From an uncultured Anaerobutyricum sp. (GTDB lineage Bacteria > Bacillota > Clostridia > Lachnospirales > Lachnospiraceae), in assembly GCF_934307085.1 (NCBI RefSeq), contig NZ_CAKRCF010000040.1, positions 1-26,712 of the forward strand: a DNA stretch of 26,712 bases, written 5' to 3'. Below, in pieces: positions 1 through 5,688 of this stretch. Position numbers and translations under genes: made by a program. The notes below the pieces were generated by a model. It was not told the origin of the DNA and made no database searches. It was given only the letters and a program-made list of their open reading frames with translations. How positions within the stretch are numbered: position 1 is the stretch's first letter; each line of letters begins with the position of its first letter.

Positions 1-1
1 T

Positions 2-541
2 CCTAAATTTGAAGAAGCAATTCTGAATAAAATCGGTTCAAGAATAGATACAGAAGAAATAGAAAAAGAGATTGAAAAGCTGGAAAAACAGCACAGGCAG
101 CTGACTGGAGCAAAAGCAAGGCTTGGACAGCAGATGGACAGTCTGGATATCATGGATAAATTTTATGAAAAGAAATATCAGGATATGGAGACAAGGTTAT
201 ATCGTCTGTATGATGAGATTGAAGGTGTGGAGAACAGTATAGAGGAAGTTAAGAACCGCCTGCTGAATATCCGGCAACAGAAAATATCAGAAGAAAACGT
301 CTATCAATTTCTTTTATATTTTGATAAACTATATGATAAGTTCACCGACCTGGAGAAGAAAGAATTTCTTAACAGCTTTGTAGAACAGGTGGACATTTAC
401 GAGCAGGAGCAGCCAGATGGCAGATTCCTGAAGCACATAAAGTTCCGTTTTCCGGTGTATTTCGGAGACAGGGAGACACAGGAACTTTGTTGGGACAACG
501 AAAGTACCGTTGAGACAGTTGTTTTACTATCACGAAAATAA
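2..541 (+). CDS. large serine recombinase, C-terminal part (cut by window edge)
   Basis: The frame is open from the left edge to a stop at 541, giving 179 visible residues; the start and catalytic domain lie outside the window. The visible part is rich in E, K and Q and has heptad-like spacing (roughly residues 15-95), as in the long coiled coil near the C-terminus of large serine recombinases. It ends with a block containing QKISEENVYQFLLYFDKLYD, LEKKEFLNSFVEQV and FRFPVYF, which I recognise from the tails of clostridial transposon and ICE recombinases (TndX/TnpX-like). Such enzymes cut and rejoin att sites to insert or excise an element and are usually encoded near its end, so the boundary of a mobile element is probably close by. 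The call rests on these tail motifs because the resolvase domain is not visible. Confidence 0.8.
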   Translation, partial: PKFEEAILNKIGSRIDTEEIEKEIEKLEKQHRQLTGAKARLGQQMDSLDIMDKFYEKKYQDMETRLYRLYDEIEGVENSIEEVKNRLLNIRQQKISEENVYQFLLYFDKLYDKFTDLEKKEFLNSFVEQVDIYEQEQPDGRFLKHIKFRFPVYFGDRETQELCWDNESTVETVVLLSRK

Positions 542-551
542 GCGAATAATT

Positions 552-568
552 GTGTCAGAGTCTGACAC
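552..568. repeat. 17-bp perfect palindrome after the recombinase stop
   Basis: GTGTCAGA and TCTGACAC flank a single G. The palindrome starts 11 bp after the recombinase stop and lies 43 bp before the putative toxin -10. With a 1-nt centre it is a poor RNA hairpin and has no T-run, so a protein-binding site (operator or recombinase site) is more likely than a terminator. Confidence 0.55.
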
Positions 569-610
569 CAATTTTAAAAATAAAAAAGGAAAGACTTTTA
601 TGCCATATTA

Positions 611-619
611 TGGTATACT
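611..619 (+). promoter_or_regulatory. extended -10 promoter for the small toxin gene
   Basis: TGGTATACT is an extended -10 (TGn plus TATACT). No good -35 is visible at 17 bp, which extended -10 promoters tolerate. The predicted start near 626 leaves a leader of about 43 nt before the GTG at 669. Confidence 0.5.
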
Positions 620-659
620 TTTTCCGTTACCGTTCCCTATACCTGGTGACAGGAGGGAG

Positions 660-688
660 GTGTATCAAGTGACAATTTACTCTTTTCT
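660..688 (+). repeat. direct repeat copy a, over the toxin start codon
   Basis: These 29 bases match 846-874 at 25 positions. This copy runs from the last base of the Shine-Dalgarno region through the GTG start into codon 7. All four differences (663, 670, 671, 676) are C/T or A/G changes that still allow G-U pairing with RNA made from the opposite strand of copy b. Confidence 0.8.
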
Positions 689-779
689 TTTTTCGGTACT
701 GGCAGGTATTGTATCTGGTATTATTGTTGAGATAATACTGGTGCTACCTCGCAAATGGTTTGACCGGAAAAGGAAATAA
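669..779 (+). CDS. small hydrophobic peptide, probable Fst-like type I toxin
   Basis: This 36-residue ORF starts at GTG 669, behind a very strong AGGAGGGAGG at 651-660. The frame is open upstream and contains an ATG at 601, but only the GTG has a ribosome binding site at proper spacing. The peptide has one predicted membrane helix (residues 4-28, with LAGIVSGIIVEIILVL) followed by a short basic tail, PRKWFDRKRK. A single helix, a proline at the membrane exit, an aromatic W and a charged tail match the Fst/Ldr class of type I toxins, which damage the membrane. Support comes mainly from the surroundings: a convergent antisense RNA gene at 803-874 and a repeated sequence that makes the RNA complementary to this start site. 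A short phage- or ICE-type membrane peptide of other function remains possible. Confidence 0.65.
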   Translation: MTIYSFLFSVLAGIVSGIIVEIILVLPRKWFDRKRK

Positions 780-802
780 AACTACACGGTAGCCAAGCCC
801 AC

Positions 803-840
803 AAAAAATCCCCTCAGTAGTGCGAATACTGAGGGGATTT
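803..840 (-). terminator. strong intrinsic terminator of the antisense RNA
   Basis: A 14-bp perfect stem (806-819 with 827-840) with a 7-nt loop is followed, on the minus strand, by six T. On the plus strand the hairpin lacks a T-run, so it serves the minus-strand RNA best, though it may also stop toxin mRNA. Confidence 0.85.
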
Positions 841-845
841 AAGTT

Positions 846-874
846 GTGCATCAAGCAACAACTTACTCTTTTCT
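846..874 (+). repeat. direct repeat copy b, encodes the antisense RNA 5' end
   Basis: This is the second copy of the 29-base repeat at 660-688. Its right edge (874) is where the predicted minus-strand transcript should begin, 7 bases downstream of the -10, so the first 29 nt of that RNA are the complement of this copy. The arrangement mirrors the DRa/DRb repeats of the enterococcal par (fst) locus. Confidence 0.75.
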
Positions 875-880
875 GACTTC

Positions 881-909
881 AATATATCATACTGGGTCAG
901 ATAATTCAA
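881..909 (-). promoter_or_regulatory. promoter of the antisense RNA
   Basis: On the minus strand, TTGAAT (904-909) and TATATT (881-886) are separated by exactly 17 bp. Transcription would start near 874 and run toward the toxin gene. Confidence 0.7.
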
Positions 910-1413
910 GTATATTCTCATTTTGAAATTTTATGTATTAAAAGTATTGTTCATAAAAAGACTTCGGATCCGAAGGACACCAAGTACATTCTATAATATT
1001 ATATATCAGATGTGAGATGACTCCCACATCTCGCAGCAAGAATGCCGGGGCATTCTTGAATTAGTCTGAAAAAATATCTTTATACAATTTTTAATGAATC
1101 TCGTAATTTCTTTCTTAAGTCACAGAATCCGATTCTTAGAAGTTATGCATAAAAAAGGAACATCATAATACAAACGTGTATTCGATTTAAGAGAACGCGG
1201 ATATTTTTAAATTGATTGTGTCAATTTACAATCAATTTCTATTTAATGCGGCTTCTTGGAAAATTGGAAAAATATTACTAAGTACCATTTGAAGTAAAGA
1301 AAAATCCTCTAAGAGATAGTGAAATACCTATTGTCTTAGAGGATTTTTTTGTTAGTAAATGATTACTTCTCAAACTGTCCGATAAAATCCTAGTAATTCT
1401 ATAGAAAAACAGG
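910..1413. other. gene-free stretch rich in inverted repeats
   Basis: No credible ORF is present. The stretch holds several clean dyads: CTTCGGATCCGAAG at 962-975; AGATGTG/CACATCT at 1008-1014 and 1025-1031; a 9-bp stem AAGAATGCC/GGCATTCTT at 1038-1057; and an 11-bp stem at 1209-1219 with 1228-1238. The terminator at 1301-1350 is listed separately. Such density next to a recombinase end could mean attachment-site remnants, small non-coding repeats, or regulatory RNA. I see no way to choose from sequence alone. Confidence 0.5.
1301..1350. terminator. bidirectional intrinsic terminator without an obvious gene
   Basis: A 13-bp stem (1301-1313 with 1335-1347) ends in a T-run on the plus strand, and the minus strand also has T-rich sequence after the stem. 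No gene precedes it on either strand within several hundred bases. It may insulate the araC-type gene from the mobile-element side or end a small RNA. Confidence 0.75.
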
Positions 1414-1442
1414 TTAACATATCTTCTATTAAATGATAGAAT
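1414..1442 (+). promoter_or_regulatory. promoter of the AraC-type regulator
   Basis: TTAACA (1414-1419) and TAGAAT (1437-1442) are 17 bp apart. The leader to the ATG at 1578 is about 130 nt. Confidence 0.6.
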
Positions 1443-1577
1443 GGAGCAGAAAGATTCTGAGAGTACATGTAAAAGAGGTTTTATTCATGTTCGATAATCT
1501 TCAAAAATTTAAAAAACAGTTTTGAGATAATCTAATGATAAACATCATGCATAGAAAGGCAGCAAAGGAGCGGACAT

Positions 1578-2615
1578 ATGTATAAGGTTCTATTGGCAGT
1601 AAAAAGTAATCCGATATTACAGGAGTTGAAAAATCTTCATATCTGGGGAGGCGTTACGGAGTTTGAAATCTGTGAAGTTACCCCAGATTTTGACCATTTA
1701 ATTGAAAAATTAAAGGAAGAACGGTATCATCTTATATTTTTGGAGGCATTACCTGAGAATCATGTATTGTCTATTCTTCGAGTAATAAAAAAGGAAAAAT
1801 TATGTAAGGCAGTTGCGATTGTCAGTCAGAATCCAGAATTTAAAATAGTACGAAAAAGTTTTTTACTTGGAGTAGATGATTATCTGGCAATGCCTTTTGA
1901 AAAGAATCAGTTCATTACACTTTTTAGCAGGATTAAAAATGCAGAACATGGAAAGCTTGCATTGGAAATTTGTCAGAAAGAAGAGCTACTGAATTATTTT
2001 GCACATATAGATGATGGATTTAAGGGATATCTGGATGAACTGCTTTACACAGTGCTTTCAGAGTATATAGATCTTTCCGAATCCTTTAAATATTTGCAGC
2101 GGATTATCAGCAGTGTGTTGACAGAACTTTTTGAACAATATAAATGGCTGAAACATTATTTTAATTTGGAAGATTATATTCCAAGAGAAGAGGAAGATTC
2201 CGATTATGAGGAAATGATTAAGAAAAGTATCGATAATTTCTATGCTTTTTTTCTTGAGTTTGCAGAGTTATATCCAGCGTATAGCGAGGAAGTAAAAAAG
2301 ATTCTTCTCTATATTTTGGAGAGACCAGATAATGATTTGAGACAGAAGACGATTGCAGAAGAACTGTATATGAATCGTTCTTATATGAGCACGATATTTG
2401 CTGCACAGGTAGGACGGAATTTTGTGGAGTATATTAATATCGTGAAAATGAAAAGAGCCGTATATTTGCTGAAGAATACGGATATGAAGGTGATTGATAT
2501 CGCAGGAGTATTGAATTATAAAGATATGGGATATTTCCTGAAAAAATTTAAGGCAAAGTATGGTTTTACACCGTCGCAGTATCGGGTACTGGAGTCATAT
2601 GATTTCCAAATATAA
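1578..2615 (+). CDS. AraC-family regulator with a degenerate receiver domain
   Basis: This 345-residue protein starts at ATG 1578 behind AAAGGAG. Residues 1-122 have the length and pattern of a response-regulator receiver domain, but the phosphorylation chemistry is gone. The usual acidic pair is V8-K9, the phospho-acceptor aspartate is Glu56 (LIFLEALPE), and the conserved lysine is Met105 (DYLAMPF); Ser83 keeps the Thr/Ser position. Residues 123-240 form an acidic helical linker of unknown role. Residues 241-338 are a two-helix-turn-helix AraC domain (IAEELYMNRSYMSTIFAAQVG and a second helix ending TPSQYR). It lies directly before the sulfonate-type transporter and glycyl-radical enzyme genes on the same strand, so it is the likely local regulator. 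It probably senses through the linker or a partner rather than by phosphotransfer, since no histidine kinase is nearby. Confidence 0.85.
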   Translation: MYKVLLAVKSNPILQELKNLHIWGGVTEFEICEVTPDFDHLIEKLKEERYHLIFLEALPENHVLSILRVIKKEKLCKAVAIVSQNPEFKIVRKSFLLGVDDYLAMPFEKNQFITLFSRIKNAEHGKLALEICQKEELLNYFAHIDDGFKGYLDELLYTVLSEYIDLSESFKYLQRIISSVLTELFEQYKWLKHYFNLEDYIPREEEDSDYEEMIKKSIDNFYAFFLEFAELYPAYSEEVKKILLYILERPDNDLRQKTIAEELYMNRSYMSTIFAAQVGRNFVEYINIVKMKRAVYLLKNTDMKVIDIAGVLNYKDMGYFLKKFKAKYGFTPSQYRVLESYDFQI

Positions 2616-2645
2616 TAGTTAAAAAAGTGATATTTCAAAATGAAG

Positions 2646-2691
2646 AGTGTCGTAGTGGCAGTTTAATAACTGTAACTGCGACACTTTTTTT
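2646..2691 (+). terminator. intrinsic terminator after the regulator gene
   Basis: AGTGTCG (2646-2652) pairs with CGACACT (2679-2685), with more pairing inside (CAGTT/AACTG), and is followed by seven T. It separates the regulator from the transporter operon, which must therefore have its own promoter. Confidence 0.85.
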
Positions 2692-2809
2692 GTAGATAGG
2701 ATTTTTGTCAAAAAAAATTCCATGGAAAATAAATAAACAGGATTCTAAAGAAATGGAATCAAAAAAGGATTATAACATAGAAAAGCAAAAAACAAGGAGG
2801 ACAGAACTT

Positions 2810-3880
2810 ATGAAAAAGCAAAAGAAAGAAATCAAGTCAAAGAAAAAAAGTTTGGGAGCAATATTACTGGCAGCTATTATGATTATGATATGTGCAGGTT
2901 GTGGAAATAAAGCAGCAGCTACAGATAGTACAGAAAAATCTTCAAAATCTGGAGAATTAAATACGGCGGATCATTTGAATATAGCAGTTCAGCCGATTCC
3001 AGGATATCTTCCATTATCGTTACTGCAGGATAACGGCTGGGTTGAGGAAGCATTAAAAGAAGCCGGATATGATAATGTGAAAGTTACCTACACAGAATTT
3101 GAATCTGGTCCACCAGAGAATGAATCTTTTGCATCTGGAGCACAGGATGTCGGAGTTATGGGAAATGTACCTACGATTTCAGCCGCTGCGGCAGGGCAGG
3201 CAAGAACAATACTGGGAGTCGCATACAATGGAGAAAAGACAGAAGCAGTTCTCGTACCAAAAGATTCTAAAATCAGTACAGCAAAAGGTTTGAAAGGAAA
3301 GAAAATCGGTCTGGTTGTCGGCTCTATTGCACAGGATTTTGTGGAGCGTCTTTTAGAACAGGAAGGAATTAAAGATGATGAGGTAGAACTTGTCAATCTG
3401 GCATCAACAGAGCAGCAGAATGCACTTGCAACCGGACAGGTTGATGCAATTGCAGTATGGCAGCCAATGATTGCACAGGTAGAGGCGGCAGGTACTGGAA
3501 AGGTATTAGTTGACGGAACTGGCATTTATAAATGTGAGAATCTGATTTCAGGAAATACAGATTATATTAATGAGAATCCTGAGATTGTACAGATTTTTAT
3601 GGAACAGTATGCAAGAGCAGCAGCCGAGGTTTCTAAAGATACGGCAGGATATGCAAAAAAATATGCAGAAAAATACAATTTGGATGCGGATATTGTTAAT
3701 GCAACAATTTCAGATATGAATTTTCAGGTGTCTATCACAGATGAAGATATTGCAGATTTTCAGAAGACAGCAGACTGGCTGTATAATTCAGGAAATGTAA
3801 AGAAGCAGGTCACTGCAAAAGACATTGTAAATACTACTTTTGCAAACAGTGATACTGTTGCGAAAAAATTGGAGAAATAA
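2810..3880 (+). CDS. ABC transporter substrate-binding lipoprotein, SsuA/TauA/NrtA-like
   Basis: The frame extends upstream to a TTG at 2705, but the ATG at 2810 has AGGAGG at 2795-2800 and gives a proper signal peptide, so I use 2810 (356 residues). Residues 1-30 are a basic stretch plus hydrophobic core ending CAGC, with Cys31 as the likely lipidated residue; the lipobox is unusual in having Cys at -3. The mature part has the two-lobe periplasmic-binding fold of the sulfonate/nitrate/taurine group: LNIAVQPIPGYLPLSL at the first lobe, then FASGAQDVGVMGN, LKGKKIGLVVGS and ATGQVDAIAVWQP. It is the external receptor for the permease and ATPase that follow. The adjacent glycyl-radical enzyme suggests a C2 sulfonate such as isethionate; binding-site residues were not checked. 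Pyrimidine-type ligands occur in the same superfamily. Confidence 0.85.
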   Translation: MKKQKKEIKSKKKSLGAILLAAIMIMICAGCGNKAAATDSTEKSSKSGELNTADHLNIAVQPIPGYLPLSLLQDNGWVEEALKEAGYDNVKVTYTEFESGPPENESFASGAQDVGVMGNVPTISAAAAGQARTILGVAYNGEKTEAVLVPKDSKISTAKGLKGKKIGLVVGSIAQDFVERLLEQEGIKDDEVELVNLASTEQQNALATGQVDAIAVWQPMIAQVEAAGTGKVLVDGTGIYKCENLISGNTDYINENPEIVQIFMEQYARAAAEVSKDTAGYAKKYAEKYNLDADIVNATISDMNFQVSITDEDIADFQKTADWLYNSGNVKKQVTAKDIVNTTFANSDTVAKKLEK

Positions 3881-3885
3881 TACAG

Positions 3886-4650
3886 ATGAAACGATACGAA
3901 ATAAAAATTGGTGAATGGACAGAAAGTATTCTATTGCTTGTAATCATCGCTGTTGTATGGAGTATTTGGGGGACAAATGGAGAGACAAATACATTGATTA
4001 TGCCTTCACTAAAAGATGTTTTTCAGACCTTTTGTACAGATGTTGCAGATGGAAGTCTGTTAGCGGCACTTGGAATCAGTATGAAAAGAGTACTGACAGG
4101 TTATGTGATCAGTGCGGTACTTGGTATTGGTCTTGGAATTGTGATTGGGCTTTCAAAGCATATGCAGAGATTGACGAACCTGGTTATCCAGATTATACGC
4201 CCGATTCCACCAATCGCATGGATACCTCTGGTTATCTTGTGGATGGGAATCGGTGAGGGCTCTAAAGTATTTCTTATATTTTTAGGTGGATTTTTCCCAG
4301 TACTCATTAATGTAACAGACGGAATCTGTTATACAAATAAAAAGCTGACAGAAGTTGCGGCAGTCATGGAGACTCCACGAAAGAAATATATTACGCAGCT
4401 TGTTATTCCTGCGGCTATGCCGTCAATCTTTACAGGACTTAAAGTATCACTTGGAAGTTGCTGGACCTGCGTGGTTGCCGCTGAACTGGTCGCATCTACA
4501 AGTGGTATCGGGTACATGATTTCTAATGCAAGAAATTTTGGACAGATGGATGTTGTCATTGTAGGAATGCTCTCGATTGGTGTAGTTGGAAAGATTATGG
4601 ATGTGATTTTAAATATCATCGGAAAATATGTTCTGGCATGGAACGAATAA
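3886..4650 (+). CDS. ABC transporter permease, SsuC/TauC-like
   Basis: This 254-residue membrane protein has about six predicted helices. The cytoplasmic EAA loop near residues 157-188 (EVAAVMETPRKKYITQLVIP) docks the ATPase. The region GLKVSLGSCWTCVVAAELVA and the ending SGIGYMISNARNF are typical of SsuC/TauC/ThiX permeases. The ATG lies 5 bp after the stop of the binding-protein gene, with GGAG inside that gene's end, so the two are probably co-translated. It forms the membrane channel of the importer whose receptor and ATPase flank it. The family does not by itself fix the substrate. Confidence 0.88.
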   Translation: MKRYEIKIGEWTESILLLVIIAVVWSIWGTNGETNTLIMPSLKDVFQTFCTDVADGSLLAALGISMKRVLTGYVISAVLGIGLGIVIGLSKHMQRLTNLVIQIIRPIPPIAWIPLVILWMGIGEGSKVFLIFLGGFFPVLINVTDGICYTNKKLTEVAAVMETPRKKYITQLVIPAAMPSIFTGLKVSLGSCWTCVVAAELVASTSGIGYMISNARNFGQMDVVIVGMLSIGVVGKIMDVILNIIGKYVLAWNE

Positions 4651-4701
4651 TGGAGTGAATAAAAGGTTGGATAAAGGGATGAATCAGAGAGGAGTCAGAC
4701 T

Positions 4702-5562
4702 TTGAATACAGTATTTGAACAGCAAAAAGCATATGATGGAATCTACCCGGCTGATGTGGAATATAATAGTCCCACATATATTCAGGTTCATAATTTGAAG
4801 CGGACATTTCAGAAGCAGATTGGGAGTGGATTAAAAAAGCAAAAGGAAGAACTTCCGGTACTTAACAATATTAATTTTTCCGTTCTCAAAGGAGAATTCA
4901 TCTGTATTGTAGGCGGAAGCGGATGTGGAAAAAGTACACTGCTTCGTGCAATGGCAGGATTGGATGCAGATTATGAAGGAAGCATTCAGATTGATGGAAA
5001 GGAAATACGTTCTCCAAAAAAAGAGAGAGGAGTTGTCTTTCAGGAGGCACGATTATTTCCCTGGTTAACCGTCGAAGATAATGTAATATTTGCACTTAAT
5101 GAAGGAACAACAGCAGAGAAAAAGCAGAAAGCACAGGAATGTCTGAAAATGGTTGGTCTTTCTGGATTTGAAAAAAGTCTTCCGAAAGAGTTGTCAGGAG
5201 GCATGGCACAGCGTACCAATATTGCACGTGCTTTAGTAAATAATCCATATATTTTATTTTTGGATGAACCGTTTGGAGCACTAGATGCTTTTACAAAGAT
5301 TCAGCTTCAGAATGAACTTCTAAATATAAAAAAGAAAGAAAAAAGTACAATGATTATGGTTACGCATGATATTGAGGAGGCAGTATATTTGGCAGACAGA
5401 ATTATTGTGATGGATAGAAATCCGGGACGAATCAAAGATATTGTGACTGTGAATCTGCCAAGACCACGGAATCGAAATGATTATGATTTTGTTCGTATTA
5501 GACAGAAAATTTACAGTTATTTCTTCCAGGGAAAAGTAGTACAGGAAGAATATAATATCTAA
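4702..5562 (+). CDS. ABC transporter ATP-binding protein, SsuB/TauB-like
   Basis: This is a 286-residue nucleotide-binding domain that powers the importer. The start is a TTG at 4702, preceded by GAGAGGAG at 4687-4694. The motifs are in order: Walker A GGSGCGKST (71-79), Q-loop VVFQE (Gln114), signature LSGGM (164-168), Walker B ILFLDEP (184-190) and the H-loop in MVTHD. FPWLTVEDNV after the Q-loop is characteristic of the nitrate/sulfonate/taurine branch. An N-terminal extension of about 25 residues precedes the core domain, and residues 38-50 form a lysine-rich insertion; both look slightly longer than usual. It closes the three-gene transporter unit, 51 bp after the permease. Confidence 0.9.
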   Translation: MNTVFEQQKAYDGIYPADVEYNSPTYIQVHNLKRTFQKQIGSGLKKQKEELPVLNNINFSVLKGEFICIVGGSGCGKSTLLRAMAGLDADYEGSIQIDGKEIRSPKKERGVVFQEARLFPWLTVEDNVIFALNEGTTAEKKQKAQECLKMVGLSGFEKSLPKELSGGMAQRTNIARALVNNPYILFLDEPFGALDAFTKIQLQNELLNIKKKEKSTMIMVTHDIEEAVYLADRIIVMDRNPGRIKDIVTVNLPRPRNRNDYDFVRIRQKIYSYFFQGKVVQEEYNI

Positions 5563-5604
5563 TCGTATATTTGTTTTTTATATTCATTTGTAATATCTGA
5601 TTTT

Positions 5605-5659
5605 AATGATGCAAGGAATTATTTCCCATGGTATTTGATTTTATATTTAGTGCATCATT
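5605..5659. promoter_or_regulatory. spaced 9-bp inverted repeat upstream of the glycyl-radical enzyme
   Basis: AATGATGCA (5605-5613) and TGCATCATT (5651-5659) are perfect inverted copies, 37 bp apart, in the gap before the ATG at 5689. Between them lies CCATGG (5626-5631), also found as the palindrome TTCCATGGAA (2718-2727) before the transporter genes. This could be a pair of half-sites for the upstream regulator or an RNA stem in the leader. No convincing promoter hexamers were found. Confidence 0.4.
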
Positions 5660-5688
5660 TTGTATTTATTATAGAAAGGACAGTAAAG

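Larger units (their letters stand above)
803..874 (-). ncRNA. putative antisense antitoxin RNA, ~70 nt
   Basis: A minus-strand promoter at 881-909 and an intrinsic terminator ending near 803 define a transcript of about 72 nt with no ORF. It would fold into a small hairpin (AAGTTGT/ACAACTT, 841-847 with 858-864) followed by the terminator hairpin. Its first 29 nt can pair without interruption, allowing G-U, with toxin mRNA 660-688, covering the start codon. It also overlaps any read-through of the toxin transcript. Size, convergent orientation and repeat-based complementarity match RNAII of the par system. No transcript evidence is available here, and the family assignment is by architecture. 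Confidence 0.7.

Noticed and set aside
601..668. Longer toxin reading frame from ATG 601
   Set aside because: The ATG overlaps the promoter and lacks a Shine-Dalgarno; the GTG at 669 is well placed after one and lies in the repeat that the antisense RNA targets.
1455..1468. TTCTGAGAGTACAT shared with 10910-10923, each upstream of a gene
   Set aside because: One 14-base match in 26.7 kb of AT-rich DNA is close to chance expectation, and the positions relative to the start codons differ.
1441..1497. 18-codon leader peptide before the AraC-type gene
   Set aside because: Its ATG lies in the -10 region of the predicted promoter and has no ribosome binding site.
2705..2809. N-terminal extension of the SsuA-like protein from TTG 2705
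   Set aside because: It would place 35 polar residues before the lipoprotein signal peptide; the ATG at 2810 has an AGGAGG.
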